Made by a program: the position numbers and the translations under genes
Assembly (NCBI RefSeq): GCF_004919045.1
Contig: NZ_SWDW01000001.1
Span: 1-64,000, forward strand
DNA: 64,000 nt
Reading direction: 5' to 3'
Source of the DNA: Sinomonas albida
GTDB lineage: Bacteria > Actinomycetota > Actinomycetes > Actinomycetales > Micrococcaceae
Shown here: positions 53,580 to 62,287 of the stretch, piece after piece
Layout of the letters: each line of letters opens with the position of its first letter
Numbering within the stretch: position 1 is the stretch's first letter
The notes under the pieces: generated by a model
What the model saw: only the letters and a program-made list of their open reading frames with translations
The model's database searches: none
Told to the model about the DNA's origin: nothing

Positions 53580-53963
53580 TCAGGTGGTGGCGAAGGTGAC
53601 CGCTGGCAGGAGTGCAGTCCGCGGTGCCAGCGCCTCGGGGCTCGACGGCCCCACGGTCACGCCGTAGCGCGCAGCCGCCTCGCGTATCCAGAGGCACGGC
53701 CAGTCGCGGCCGCAGAAGCAGTAGTCGGGGTTCGGGGTCTCGCAGGGTGAGTGGTTTGCGCTGATCAAGTGGTGGTCGATCAGCGCTCGCTCATCCTCGG
53801 GGCAGCACGTCATCTGGGTGTCGATGCGCCTGCGGAGTTCTTGGAGCCAGGTGTGAGGCACGGCGGAAAGGCTACACGGCTCGCGTGGCGGCAAAGTGAC
53901 CCGCGAGTAGGTTTGATCCCCGGAATCCCGCGGAAGGCCGCCGTCGTCCGTGCTGTGTGCCAT
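53580..53963 (-). CDS. Small Cys/His-rich hypothetical protein
   Basis: A 127-residue protein without recognised family. It has a cluster of possible metal ligands: TCCPEDERALIDHHLISANHSPCETPNPDYCFCGRDWPCLW. The start at ATG 53963 lies eight bases after the HAD gene stop, so the two may be co-transcribed. A GTG further in (VPHTWLQ) is an alternative. The first codons include the CGGACGACGGCGG motif as coding sequence. Confidence 0.6.
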   Translation of the reverse strand: MAHSTDDGGLPRDSGDQTYSRVTLPPREPCSLSAVPHTWLQELRRRIDTQMTCCPEDERALIDHHLISANHSPCETPNPDYCFCGRDWPCLWIREAAARYGVTVGPSSPEALAPRTALLPAVTFATT

Positions 53964-53971
53964 GGTGGAAA

Positions 53972-54685
53972 TCACACCTCGGCGCGCGCCAACCGGCCCA
54001 CGGCGCTCGCGTCGAACTCGGCGAGGAGTGCCTCCGCGTCTTTGAAGACCTCGGCTGCCCCGGCGTCGCGCAGTTCGGCCTCGCTGGTTCCGCCGCACGT
54101 GAGGCCGACTGTCGGGATGCCGAGCCTCGACGAGGCTTCGACGTCCCAGACCGAATCGCCCACGAAGACGACATCTTCGGCGCGGAGGCCGCCCGCCGCG
54201 AGCGCGGCCTCGAGGATGTCCGGGGAGGGCTTGCTCTCCTCGGCGTCCGAGGAGCTCGTCGCGGCCGTGATGGCCCGGTCCGCGCCGAGGGCCTCACGCA
54301 GGACCTCGAGGTCCCGGGCGCTCGCCGAGGACGCGAGCACCACAGCGAGGCCGCTCGAGGCGCAGCGGCGGACCAGCTCGCGGGCCCCCTTGAAGGCGAC
54401 CAAGGATGGCCAGAGCGTCGAGAAGATCGCGGAATGCGTTGCCTTGAGGTCGGCGTCCTGGGCTGAGTCCCGGGAATCTCCGAGCAGGTGGGCGATGAGC
54501 TTGTCTCCGCCCATCCCCACGGCGCGATGAATCGCGGCCATCGTCACCTGATGGCCGAAGCGGCGGAACGCGTGCCACCACGCGAGCGTGTGGAAGTAGT
54601 TCGAGTCCACGAGCGTGCCGTCGACGTCGAAGAGTACGCCGCGCCGTCGATCCTGGTCGCGGTTGCTGCTGTCTCCCGGGGCCAT
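53972..54685 (-). CDS. HAD-superfamily phosphatase
   Basis: A 237-residue HAD hydrolase of the beta-phosphoglucomutase-like type. The nucleophile is in VLFDVDGTLVDSN, Ser in VVLASSASARD, Lys in ESKPSPDILEAAL and the acidic motif is VVFVGDSVWDVEAS; a four-helix cap lies between. Substrate unknown. ATG 54685 follows AGGAGGGG by four or five bases. Confidence 0.9.
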   Translation of the reverse strand: MAPGDSSNRDQDRRRGVLFDVDGTLVDSNYFHTLAWWHAFRRFGHQVTMAAIHRAVGMGGDKLIAHLLGDSRDSAQDADLKATHSAIFSTLWPSLVAFKGARELVRRCASSGLAVVLASSASARDLEVLREALGADRAITAATSSSDAEESKPSPDILEAALAAGGLRAEDVVFVGDSVWDVEASSRLGIPTVGLTCGGTSEAELRDAGAAEVFKDAEALLAEFDASAVGRLARAEV

Positions 54686-54788
54686 GGTTCCCCTCCTGTG
54701 CGGTGGTGGTTGCCTCAGGGGCGTTTCCCCGCGCGGGAGGGTTGAACCAGACTGCTTCACGGGGGACCCGCGCCGCGGCCGGCGTCGG

Positions 54789-55586
54789 CTAGCCCTTCCG
54801 CCATTCGTCGTCGGTGAGGTGCGAGCCAGCCTGCGGGCCCATCTGGAGCATGCCGCCGTCGACCGTCCAGGACGCGCCCGTGACGTAGCTCGACGCGGGG
54901 GAGGCCAGGAAGGCGATCACCGCGGCGACCTCGCGGGCGTCTCCGGGCCGGCCGAGCGGGACGCCGGGTCGGCGGGTCTGGAAGGGATCCTGATCCTCCT
55001 GGCCCGTCATGGGCGTGGCGATCTCTCCGGGCGCAACCGAGTTGGCCGTGATGCCGAAGTGCCCGAGCTCCTGCGCGATGGTCTTCATCAGGCCGCCAAG
55101 TCCGTGCTTGGCGGCGTCATACGCGGATGAGCCCACGCGAGGCTGGTGCTCGTGGACACTCGTCACGGCGATGAGCCGCCCGCCGTTTCCGGTGCGCACC
55201 ATGCGGCGCGCCGCGCGCTGAAGGCACACGAAGGCGCCGTCCAGATCGGTCGCGACGATATGCCGCCAGCGCTCGTAGTCGGTGTCGAGGAACGGAACGT
55301 TGGCACCGGTTCCGGCGTTGTTGACGAAGACGTCGAGCCCGCCGAGCTCGTCGGCGAGGCCGTCGACGACGTCGCCGCAGGCTGGCGCGTCCGAGACGTC
55401 GAGGCGGCGGATCACGGCTCGCTGACCGTGCGTGCGAACCTCCTCCGCGGTCTGCTGCGCGCCGGCCTCGTCCGAGTGCCAGGTCACTCCGACGTCCATC
55501 CCTGCCTGGGCGAGTGCGACGGCGGTGGCCCGCCCGATGCCCGAGTCCGAACCCGTGACGATGGCGGTGCGCGGTGCGAAAGTCAT
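54789..55586 (-). CDS. Short-chain dehydrogenase/reductase
   Basis: A 265-residue classical SDR. The cofactor loop is IVTGSDSGIGRATA, then VNNAGTG, catalytic Ser in IAVTSVHEHQP and the YDAAKHGLGG pair (Tyr and Lys), and VDGGMLQMG near the end. It reduces or oxidises an alcohol with NAD(P). GAAGGAG stands before the ATG. A TetR gene lies 70 bases upstream; link unclear. Confidence 0.92.
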   Translation of the reverse strand: MTFAPRTAIVTGSDSGIGRATAVALAQAGMDVGVTWHSDEAGAQQTAEEVRTHGQRAVIRRLDVSDAPACGDVVDGLADELGGLDVFVNNAGTGANVPFLDTDYERWRHIVATDLDGAFVCLQRAARRMVRTGNGGRLIAVTSVHEHQPRVGSSAYDAAKHGLGGLMKTIAQELGHFGITANSVAPGEIATPMTGQEDQDPFQTRRPGVPLGRPGDAREVAAVIAFLASPASSYVTGASWTVDGGMLQMGPQAGSHLTDDEWRKG

Positions 55587-55656
55587 GCGTGCTCTCCTTC
55601 GTTGCGATCGGATGTTCCGTAAGGGGCATTACCCTTGCGGAGCCCTCCGACGCAGT

Positions 55657-56280
55657 TCAGAGCCCTCGCTCGAGCAGCTCGAATGCCTCGCGCCCCTCCT
55701 TGCGCATCGCCCGCCCGATCTCGAGGCCGCTCCCGCCCTGGGCGGCGAGCCGCTGCGCGAGGCGGGTCATGGCACGGTTCACTCCCATGAGGGCGTTCGC
55801 CGTGACCCACGCGCTCAGGGCCGACGACGGCGCCGAAGGGTCCCGTGCGATGAGCTCGGCGAGGGCGTCGGTTGCCTGGTCGACGATGCGCTGCTCGCGG
55901 GCCTGGAGCGTCTCGCTCCCCGCAATGATGCGCGCGGTGCGGGCGACGGCGGAGCTTGCCCCGCCGTCGTCGTCCGCCAGGGCCCCGCGCGGCTCGAGGA
56001 CGAACTCGCGGAAGGCCACCACGGCGCTCGTGCCCTCGGGCCGAGCTGCGACCGCGGCGAGGAGCCGCTCCTCGTAGGACTGCATCCCGCCGTAGACGAG
56101 GTCTTCCTTGCTGGGGAAGTAGTTGAAGACAGTCGCCTCGGAGACGTTGGCCGCGCGCGCGATCTCTGTGACGGGGACGCGGTCGAAGCCGCGCTCGTCG
56201 AACAGGCCCAGTGCGGCGTCGGCGATCCGCCGTCTCGTCTCGAGCTTCTTGCGCTCGCGGAGTCCCAGCTGCTCGGTCAT
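55657..56280 (-). CDS. TetR-family regulator
   Basis: A 207-residue TetR repressor with HTH RRRIADAALGLFDERGFDRVPVTEIARAANVSEATVFNYF. The ligand domain is AcrR-like but unassigned. It lies divergent to an MFS drug-type exporter, with a dyad on the exporter promoter, so it very probably represses it. TAAGGT stands six bases before ATG 56280; a leaderless start is likely. Confidence 0.92.
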   Translation of the reverse strand: MTEQLGLRERKKLETRRRIADAALGLFDERGFDRVPVTEIARAANVSEATVFNYFPSKEDLVYGGMQSYEERLLAAVAARPEGTSAVVAFREFVLEPRGALADDDGGASSAVARTARIIAGSETLQAREQRIVDQATDALAELIARDPSAPSSALSAWVTANALMGVNRAMTRLAQRLAAQGGSGLEIGRAMRKEGREAFELLERGL

Positions 56281-56297
56281 GCGCTTACCTTAGCCCC

Positions 56298-56334
56298 TTG
56301 ACCTACGGTCACCAGATATTTAGAGTTACTATAA
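56298..56334 (+). promoter_or_regulatory. MFS promoter with TetR operator
   Basis: TTGACC (56298) and TAGAGT (56321) form a promoter spaced 17 bases. The dyad TTAGAGT-T-ACTATAA (56320-56334) covers the -10 box with one mismatched pair, as expected for a TetR site. Confidence 0.65.
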
Positions 56335-56392
56335 AGATTGAGTTGCTCCAGAAAATTGACCCGAAGTCTCGACGAAATCGAAGGGAGGCATC

Positions 56393-57814
56393 ATGGCCTC
56401 GTCCCAGCACATCTCCGCTCCGGCCACCGCCCAGGCGCCGCCGCGCCTCGGGCCCGAGCTCGTGGGCATCATCGTGGTCGTGGTCGGGGGCGCCCTCATC
56501 ACGGTCCTCGACGCGACGGTCGTGAGCGTCGCGATCGGCACCCTCGCCTCGCGCTTCAGGGCGCCGATCGCGGAGATCCAATGGGTCATCACTGCGTATC
56601 TCGTGGCCATGACCGCAGTCATCCCGCTCACGGGCTACGCCGCGGACCGCTTCGGCGGCCGCCGCGTGTGGATGGCGGCGGTCGGCCTGTTCGTCCTCGG
56701 ATCCGCGCTCGCGAGCCTCGCATGGTCCGCCGAGAGCCTCATCGTGTTCCGCGCCGTCCAAGGGCTCGGCGGCGGCATGGTCGTCCCGGTGGGGATGTCC
56801 CTCGTCGCGCAGTCGGCGGGGCGAGAGCGCATGGGCCGCGCGATGAGCGCTGTCAGCATCCCGATGATGCTCGGGCCCGTCCTGGGGCCCGTGGTCGGCG
56901 GCATCCTCGTCTCTGCCGCGGACTGGCGCTGGATATTCCTCATCAACATCCCTATCGGGCTCGTGGTCCTCGCCTTCTCGCCGCGTGTCATGCCGGCGGG
57001 GGAGCCTCGGCCAGGCCATCGGCTCGACGTTCCGGGCCTCGTGCTGCTCTCGCCCGGGCTCGCCGCGCTCGTCTACGGGCTCAGCGTCGTCACCGAGTCG
57101 CCGGGCGCGGCAGGCGTGTGGGCCGGGGTGGGCGCCGTGCTCGTGGCGGCGTTTGCGTGGCGCGCGTTCCGGGCGTCCGAGCCGCTTCTCGAGCTGCGGC
57201 ACTTCGGCCTGCGCACTTTCACAGCGGCCGCGGTCATTCAGTTCCTCCTGGGCGGCGTCCTCATCGGCTCGATGCTCCTGCTGCCGCTCTACTACCAGCA
57301 GGCCAGAGGGCTCACGCCGGGCCTCACCGGGCTGATGCTCATCCCGCAGGGAGTCGGCGCGGCGATCGCGCTCTACGCCAGCGGGCCGCTCGTCGATCGA
57401 GGGCGTGGCCGCGCCGTGGTCTCTGCGGGCGCCGTGCTCATGGCCGCCGGACTCGCGGCGTACACGTTCGCACCGGCCGACCCACCGCTTGCGGTGCTCA
57501 TCGGAGCCCTCTTCGTGGCCGGCCTCGGCGCGGGCTGCACCATCACACCCCTCAACACCGCGGCCTACTCCGCCCTCGATCGCGCGGCGATTCCGCGCGC
57601 GACGGCCACGCTCAATATCCTCCAGCGCATCGGTGGCGCGCTCGGGACGGCGACGTTCGCCGTCGTCCTCGGAAGACTGCTCGCCGACGCCCATTCCGCG
57701 GCCCAGATGACCGCCGCGTTCGGTGCGGTCTTCTGGCTGCCGGTGGCCGCCGTCGTCCTGGCCCTGCCGCTCGCCGCGCTGCTTCCGCCCCCAACTCCAA
57801 CCCCTACCAACTGA
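56393..57814 (+). CDS. DHA2-type MFS multidrug exporter
   Basis: A 473-residue transporter with about 14 membrane segments. The DHA2 signature ITVLDATVVSVAIGTL opens the first segment; GYAADRFGGRRVWM is motif A and VVPVGMSLVAQSAGRERMGRAM and LGPVLGPVVGGILVSAADWRWIFLINIPIGL are motif C and the following block. It probably exports a drug or metabolite with protons. The AGGGAGG-type site is near the ATG. An NTF2-like gene follows 24 bases later. Confidence 0.93.
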   Translation: MASSQHISAPATAQAPPRLGPELVGIIVVVVGGALITVLDATVVSVAIGTLASRFRAPIAEIQWVITAYLVAMTAVIPLTGYAADRFGGRRVWMAAVGLFVLGSALASLAWSAESLIVFRAVQGLGGGMVVPVGMSLVAQSAGRERMGRAMSAVSIPMMLGPVLGPVVGGILVSAADWRWIFLINIPIGLVVLAFSPRVMPAGEPRPGHRLDVPGLVLLSPGLAALVYGLSVVTESPGAAGVWAGVGAVLVAAFAWRAFRASEPLLELRHFGLRTFTAAAVIQFLLGGVLIGSMLLLPLYYQQARGLTPGLTGLMLIPQGVGAAIALYASGPLVDRGRGRAVVSAGAVLMAAGLAAYTFAPADPPLAVLIGALFVAGLGAGCTITPLNTAAYSALDRAAIPRATATLNILQRIGGALGTATFAVVLGRLLADAHSAAQMTAAFGAVFWLPVAAVVLALPLAALLPPPTPTPTN

Positions 57815-57838
57815 AATCCGCACGAAAGGAGCACCACC

Positions 57839-58258
57839 ATGGAAACCAACACCACCACAGAGGTCCTCGACCTCGTACAGGCCTGGGCCGCGGCCGAGCT
57901 CGCGGGGGACGTCGATGCGTACGGACCCTTGTTCGCCGACGACTTCCAAGGCATCGGCCCCGTCGGCTTCGTCCTCGACAAGGACCGCTGGGCACAGCGG
58001 CACCTCGGCGACGTGGTCAACGAGGAGTTCGAGATCCTCGAACCGCACGTGCGCTATTACGGGGACACGGCGCTTGTCGAGGCCATCCAGCGGCAGAAGA
58101 CCATGGCCCGCGGGAAGGACGCGAGCGCCTCGTTCCGCGTGCTCGTCGTCCTGGTGCGCCAAGGCGAGGGCTGGGTCATCGCGAATGTCCAGCTGAGCGG
58201 GCCGCTCATTGGGCCCGGCGAGTCGGCACCGTGGCTCAAGGAGAAGCGCGGGGAGTAG
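57839..58258 (+). CDS. NTF2-like (SnoaL/DUF4440-type) protein
   Basis: A 139-residue NTF2-fold protein: VLDLVQAWAAAELAGDVDAYGPLFADDFQGIGPVGFVLDK followed by a beta-sheet core (VRYYGDTALVEAIQR, VLVVLVRQGEGWVIANVQLSGP). Relatives are enzymes or binding proteins, substrate unknown. AAAGGAG precedes ATG. It is in the MFS transcript and may modify or sense the exported compound. Confidence 0.86.
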   Translation: METNTTTEVLDLVQAWAAAELAGDVDAYGPLFADDFQGIGPVGFVLDKDRWAQRHLGDVVNEEFEILEPHVRYYGDTALVEAIQRQKTMARGKDASASFRVLVVLVRQGEGWVIANVQLSGPLIGPGESAPWLKEKRGE

Positions 58259-58269
58259 TCCCGACCGGG

Positions 58270-59106
58270 TCAGCGCCCCTCGTCGTGGAGCCTGCGGAGG
58301 TAGGTCTCGACGTCGTAGGGGTCGCCCCCGGTGGGCGGCGCGCTGGGTGAGGCTGGCAGCGCTGGGCGCTTGGCGGCGCCTTGCGCTGCGGCACGCCCGG
58401 CGCGCCGCGCTTCCCGCTCCGCGGCACGCGAAGGCCGCGGCTCGCCGTCGCGCCGGCGGTAGTAGCGCTCCTCGAAGAACTGGCGGCGCTGCCTCCGCGC
58501 GGCGGAGAGGCCGAGGCCGAGCAGGATGAGCAGCACGAAGGGGGCCCCGTCGGCCCGGCCCAGCCCCAGGATGAGCATGAACAGGACTGCGAACGCGATC
58601 CACTTGCCGCTCATCGCGAGGACCGTCATGGCCCAGCTGTTGCGGCCGCTGTGCCACAGCGGCTTCGGGTCCACGTTGATCGCTCTGAGGATCCGGACGG
58701 CCTGGCCGATAGTGAGGCCGCGCAGGCTCGGCCGCAGGCCAGTCTGCTGCCACACGGCGCTGCGCACGAAGTCCACCTGGAACGGAAGCGCGAGCGGCGA
58801 CCCGTCCGGCGCGAGGAGGTCTCGCCACGCGTCGGTGGTCTGCTGTGAGACGACGCCGAGCCCCGTTCGACGGGTGCGGCGGCGCGGCGCGCTGGCGCGG
58901 GGCCGCGGGGTCTGCGGCCCGGGTGCCGCGTGCGGCGCCGGTGCTTGCCGGGCCGGCAGGTGGGGGCCCGGGATCGGCTCGTGTGGGGCGTGGTGCTGCG
59001 CAGCGGCGGACGACGGCGGCGCCGGCGCCTCCGCGTGTGGCTGGTCCGGGGAGCTCACCGGAAAGCGCCCGGAACTCTGATGATTGCGATAGCGGAACCG
59101 TGCCAC
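58270..59106 (-). CDS. Hypothetical membrane protein
   Basis: A 278-residue protein I do not recognise. The first 80 residues are Pro/Ala/His-rich and low complexity, the middle (TTDAWRDLLAPDGSPLALPF) is globular, and two close membrane segments (WAMTVLAMSGKWIAFAVLFMLILGL, PFVLLILLGLGL) precede a basic tail. The start is GTG with AGGAGG well placed. It is convergent with the MFS/NTF2 genes. Confidence 0.68.
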   Translation of the reverse strand: MARFRYRNHQSSGRFPVSSPDQPHAEAPAPPSSAAAQHHAPHEPIPGPHLPARQAPAPHAAPGPQTPRPRASAPRRRTRRTGLGVVSQQTTDAWRDLLAPDGSPLALPFQVDFVRSAVWQQTGLRPSLRGLTIGQAVRILRAINVDPKPLWHSGRNSWAMTVLAMSGKWIAFAVLFMLILGLGRADGAPFVLLILLGLGLSAARRQRRQFFEERYYRRRDGEPRPSRAAEREARRAGRAAAQGAAKRPALPASPSAPPTGGDPYDVETYLRRLHDEGR

Positions 59107-59196
59107 GACAGGCCTCCTCTCGCTATCCCCATTCTAGGCTCGTGGGTATCCGGCACGCCGGGAGCCCGCGGTTCGCTCGATTCGAAAGGACCCATC

Positions 59197-59265
59197 ATGG
59201 ATGTCTTCGCTCCCGGCTTGGCCGGGCTTCGCACGCCGCTCCGGGCAGAAGGGGGTGTCCGGTGA
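59197..59265 (+). CDS. Possible 22-residue leader ORF before SDR
   Basis: ATG 59197 has AAAGGA six bases upstream and encodes MDVFAPGLAGLRTPLRAEGG plus two residues. Its TGA overlaps the SDR GTG (GTGA), which implies coupling. The first residues resemble the FAPGL start of some SDRs, so it might also be the remnant of the SDR N-terminus after a frame change. Confidence 0.45.
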   Translation: MDVFAPGLAGLRTPLRAEGGVR

Positions 59266-60020
59266 GCGGGCTCGACGGCCAGGTCGCCCTCGTCACCGGA
59301 AGCTCGCGCGGCATCGGTGCCGCGATCGCCGTCGAACTTGCCAGCCGGGGTGCCGCCGTGGCTGTGCACGGGAGGGATCGCGGCGCCGTCGACTCCGTGG
59401 TGGCAGCGATCGCGCGCGGCGGCGGGAAGGCCCTCGGGGTGCTCGGCGACGTGACGAGCTTCGACGACCTCGAGGCGGTGCGGCGCGACGTCGAGCGGGG
59501 CCTCGGCCCGGTGGACGTGCTGGTGGCCAACGCCGGCGGGAACTTCACGCCGCCCGCGGCACTCGAGGACATCCCCGAAGCCGGCTGGCGCGCGACGGTG
59601 GACGGGAACCTCACCGCGACGTTCCTCACGCTCAAGAGCTTCCTCCCTGGGATGAAGGCGCGCGGTCGAGGCTCGATCGTCACGATCGCGTCCACCGCCG
59701 CGAGGAGGCCGGACGCACGGTCGCCCATCGCCTACGGCGCCGCGAAGGCCGGGATCGTGCTGCTCACCCAGGACGTTGCGGCCCAGGCCGGTCCGTTCGG
59801 CGTCCGGGTGAACTGCCTCGCGCCGGAGACGATCCTCACGGAGCGGAACCACGAGCGGATCCCCGTCGAGCAGCAGGCGGCACTGGCCGAGTACCACCCG
59901 CTGCGCCGCCTCGGCACGCCGCAGGACGTTGCTGACGCCGTGGCGTTCCTGGCCTCCGAGGACGCCGGCTGGATCACCGGAGTGGTGCTCGACGTGGCTG
60001 GCGGCTCCGTCCTGAGGTGA
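59262..60020 (+). CDS. Short-chain dehydrogenase/reductase (FabG-like)
   Basis: A 252-residue SDR. The cofactor loop is LVTGSSRGIGAAIA, then VANAGG, Ser in TIASTAARRPDARSP, catalytic Tyr and Lys in YGAAKAGIV, and the VDVAGGSVLR-type end. Substrate unknown. GTG 59262 comes six bases after GGGGGT and overlaps the stop of a 22-codon frame. It is convergent with the YciO-like gene. Confidence 0.9.
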   Translation: MSGLDGQVALVTGSSRGIGAAIAVELASRGAAVAVHGRDRGAVDSVVAAIARGGGKALGVLGDVTSFDDLEAVRRDVERGLGPVDVLVANAGGNFTPPAALEDIPEAGWRATVDGNLTATFLTLKSFLPGMKARGRGSIVTIASTAARRPDARSPIAYGAAKAGIVLLTQDVAAQAGPFGVRVNCLAPETILTERNHERIPVEQQAALAEYHPLRRLGTPQDVADAVAFLASEDAGWITGVVLDVAGGSVLR

Positions 60021-60036
60021 GCCGCGGAAGCGGCCG

Positions 60037-60657
60037 CTACTCGAAGCGGGACGCGTCGCCCGAGCCGTGCCGGGCCACCTCCGCGTAGCCGTCGGAGAAG
60101 TCGATCACGGTGGTCGGTTCCGTGCCGCAGTCGCCGGCGTCCACCACGGCGTCGAGCACGTGGTCGAGCCGCTCCTTGATGTCCCAGCCATCGATGAGCG
60201 GATCCTCGTCGCCGGGCAGCAGCAGCGTCGAGGAGAGAATCGGCTCGCCGAGCTCGCCCAGGAGCGAGCGGACCACGTTGCTGTCCGGGATGCGCACGCC
60301 CACCGTCTTCTTCTTGGGGTGGAGCATCCGCCGGGGGACCTCGCGCGTCGCGGGGAGGATGAACGTGTACGGTCCGGGTGTCACGCCCTTGATTGCCCTG
60401 AAGACGTCGTTGTCCACGTTGACGAGCTGGCCGAGCTGCGCGAAGTCGCGGCACACGAGCGTGAAGTGGTGCTTGCCGTCGAGGCGCCGGATCTGCCGGA
60501 TGCGGTCCAGCGCGTCGCGGTTGCCCATCTGGGCGCCGAGCGCGTAGCACGAGTCCGTGGGGTAGGCGATGAGTCCGCCGTCCCGCAGGATCTGGACGAT
60601 CTGCCCGATGAGCCGCGGCTGGGGGTCCACGGGGTGGACGTCGAAGTAGCGCGCCAT
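60037..60657 (-). CDS. YciO/Sua5-like L-threonylcarbamoyladenylate synthase family protein
   Basis: A 206-residue YrdC-fold protein of the YciO type. It has LRDGGLIAYPTDSCYALG, then HHFTLVCRDFAQL, TPGPYTFILPATREVPR and KKKTVGVRIPDSNVV. TsaC/Sua5 relatives make the intermediate for t6A in tRNA; YciO itself is less active. TAGGCT stands six bases before ATG 60657, so the transcript may be leaderless. Confidence 0.88.
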   Translation of the reverse strand: MARYFDVHPVDPQPRLIGQIVQILRDGGLIAYPTDSCYALGAQMGNRDALDRIRQIRRLDGKHHFTLVCRDFAQLGQLVNVDNDVFRAIKGVTPGPYTFILPATREVPRRMLHPKKKTVGVRIPDSNVVRSLLGELGEPILSSTLLLPGDEDPLIDGWDIKERLDHVLDAVVDAGDCGTEPTTVIDFSDGYAEVARHGSGDASRFE

Positions 60658-60720
60658 TCCCCGAGCCTACGCCTCAGGGCTTGGCGATCGGCGGTTGAGC
60701 CTCGGTGTTGGCTTGCCCGG

Positions 60721-62088
60721 CTACTTCACGCAAGGGATCCCGCCGCCCTGAAGGGAGCCTGTCCAGTCGGCGTACGTGTTGGCTGTGGGCGAGGGGGTCG
60801 CCATGGTGGCCTGGGCCGGGGCCCCGGGTTCCGCCGGGGCTTGGGCGGCGGGCGCGCCCGTCGCGGCGGGAGCCGGAGCGTTCGACGGCGATGCCTGGCT
60901 CGTCGGGGCGGCCGCCGTGGAGCTCGGGGAAGGCGGGGCGAGGAGCGTCTTGACCGTCGCCTGGACCTGCGCCACGTCCACGGTGTTGATCGACGCTCCC
61001 TCCGGCGACCAGCCGAAGCCTGTGATCGGAAGCGTCGAGAAGGAGATGTTGCCGCCGGTGAGGGACGTGGCCTGCTGGGCGAGCTGGATGAGGTCCAGGC
61101 CGGAGTCGACCGCGATGTTCTTGCTCACGGCGTCGAATACGCCCTGCATCTTCGGGATGTCGGTGAGGGTGCCGGCCTGCTTGAGCTGGTGGAGCACCGA
61201 GGCGATGAACGCCTGCTGGCGCCGCTCGCGGTCCAGATCGGTGAAGAAGTACGTCGAGTCGCTCGTGTCCCGGCGCTGCCGGACGAACGCCACGGCCTGC
61301 TTGGCGTCGATCTGCTGGGTGCCGGCCTTGAAGTCGGCGCCGGAGAACGTGTCCTTCGTCGCACGGTTGATGCACACGGTGATGGGCGCGATGACCTGTG
61401 CGACCTGGTAGAACGCGGCCATCGTGACCTCGACGAAGTGGTCGATGTGCACGCTGCCGAGGAACTTCGAGACTGTCGCGATCTCAGCCTTGCGGCCGGC
61501 GTCCCGCGCCGCCTGGTAGGTCGCGTCGTCGTTCGCCTTGCCCTCGTTCAGCAGGGCCGTCTGCTCCGCTGCGAGCGCGTAGCCGTAGGCCTCCTTGATC
61601 TTGGCCTTGAACCCTGCCCCGGGGAAGCCTGCCGTCTGGACATAGTCGTCACGGGGGATCGAGAGCGCGGTGGCCTTGGACCCGTCGGCGGGGATGTGGA
61701 GGAGCATGAGGACGTTGGCGTTGTAGCCGCCCACGTCGTCTCCGCCGGCGTGCAGGGCGTCGTAGACGTCCGCGGGGAGCGGCTTGCCATCCTCGCCGAG
61801 CCGGGAGTCCATGCCCATGACGAGGATGTTGGTGTCCGCCGTGAGCTTGGGCACGGACTGGACCGTCTGGGAGGGGTCCGCGAGGAGGATGTCCGAGCGG
61901 TGGATATTGGAGTTGATCTGGGCGGCCGTCGCGCCAGCATAGGCGAGGCCTCCCGCGACAACGACGGCGGTCGTCGTGCCGACCGCGAGGAGGATCCGGG
62001 GCCACAGCGGGCGGACACGGAAGCGGCGGGCCACCTGGACCGGCGTGGGCGCGGTCTGTGCGCGCGGAGGGAGACTCTGAGCTCTCAT
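60721..62088 (-). CDS. LytR-CpsA-Psr family protein
   Basis: A 455-residue LCP ligase that joins wall polymers to peptidoglycan. A membrane anchor (ILLAVGTTTAVVVAGGLAYAG) is followed by the LCP domain with TNILVMGMDSRLGED, LMLLHIPADGSKATALSIPRDDYVQ and FVRQRRDTSDSTYFFTDLDRERRQQAFI, which include the conserved Asp and Arg residues. The C-terminus is a long Ala/Pro-rich linker ending in GGIPCVK. ATG is 62088 after AAGGAA. Confidence 0.93.
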   Translation of the reverse strand: MRAQSLPPRAQTAPTPVQVARRFRVRPLWPRILLAVGTTTAVVVAGGLAYAGATAAQINSNIHRSDILLADPSQTVQSVPKLTADTNILVMGMDSRLGEDGKPLPADVYDALHAGGDDVGGYNANVLMLLHIPADGSKATALSIPRDDYVQTAGFPGAGFKAKIKEAYGYALAAEQTALLNEGKANDDATYQAARDAGRKAEIATVSKFLGSVHIDHFVEVTMAAFYQVAQVIAPITVCINRATKDTFSGADFKAGTQQIDAKQAVAFVRQRRDTSDSTYFFTDLDRERRQQAFIASVLHQLKQAGTLTDIPKMQGVFDAVSKNIAVDSGLDLIQLAQQATSLTGGNISFSTLPITGFGWSPEGASINTVDVAQVQATVKTLLAPPSPSSTAAAPTSQASPSNAPAPAATGAPAAQAPAEPGAPAQATMATPSPTANTYADWTGSLQGGGIPCVK

Positions 62089-62198
62089 CCCGTGTTCCTT
62101 CGTACCTCAGTGCGCACCAGGATGCAGGCCGCCCTCATCAGAGTATGAGGGATCCGGTATCCGGCGTCACTTCGCCTGCCCGGCGAGGCGTCATGAAA

Positions 62199-62250
62199 GG
62201 ACGACGGCGCCGCGGCGACTTGCGCGGATTCCCGCCGCGCCGGGCCAGCA
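62199..62250 (+). repeat. GGACGACGGC-hairpin element, copy 5
   Basis: GGACGACGGC (62199-62208) is followed by GCGGCG...CGCCGC arms within about 40 bases. The polarity matches the other copies (motif 5' of hairpin). The surrounding gap between LCP and the zinc-ribbon gene is otherwise empty. Confidence 0.55.
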
Positions 62251-62287
62251 TCGCTATTTTGTCGGTGGCCGATCCTAGCCTCGAAAC

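Noticed and set aside
56309-58828. An 839-residue minus-strand frame over the MFS gene
   Set aside because: It is antisense to an MFS gene with clear motifs and has His/Asp/Arg-rich low-complexity sequence.
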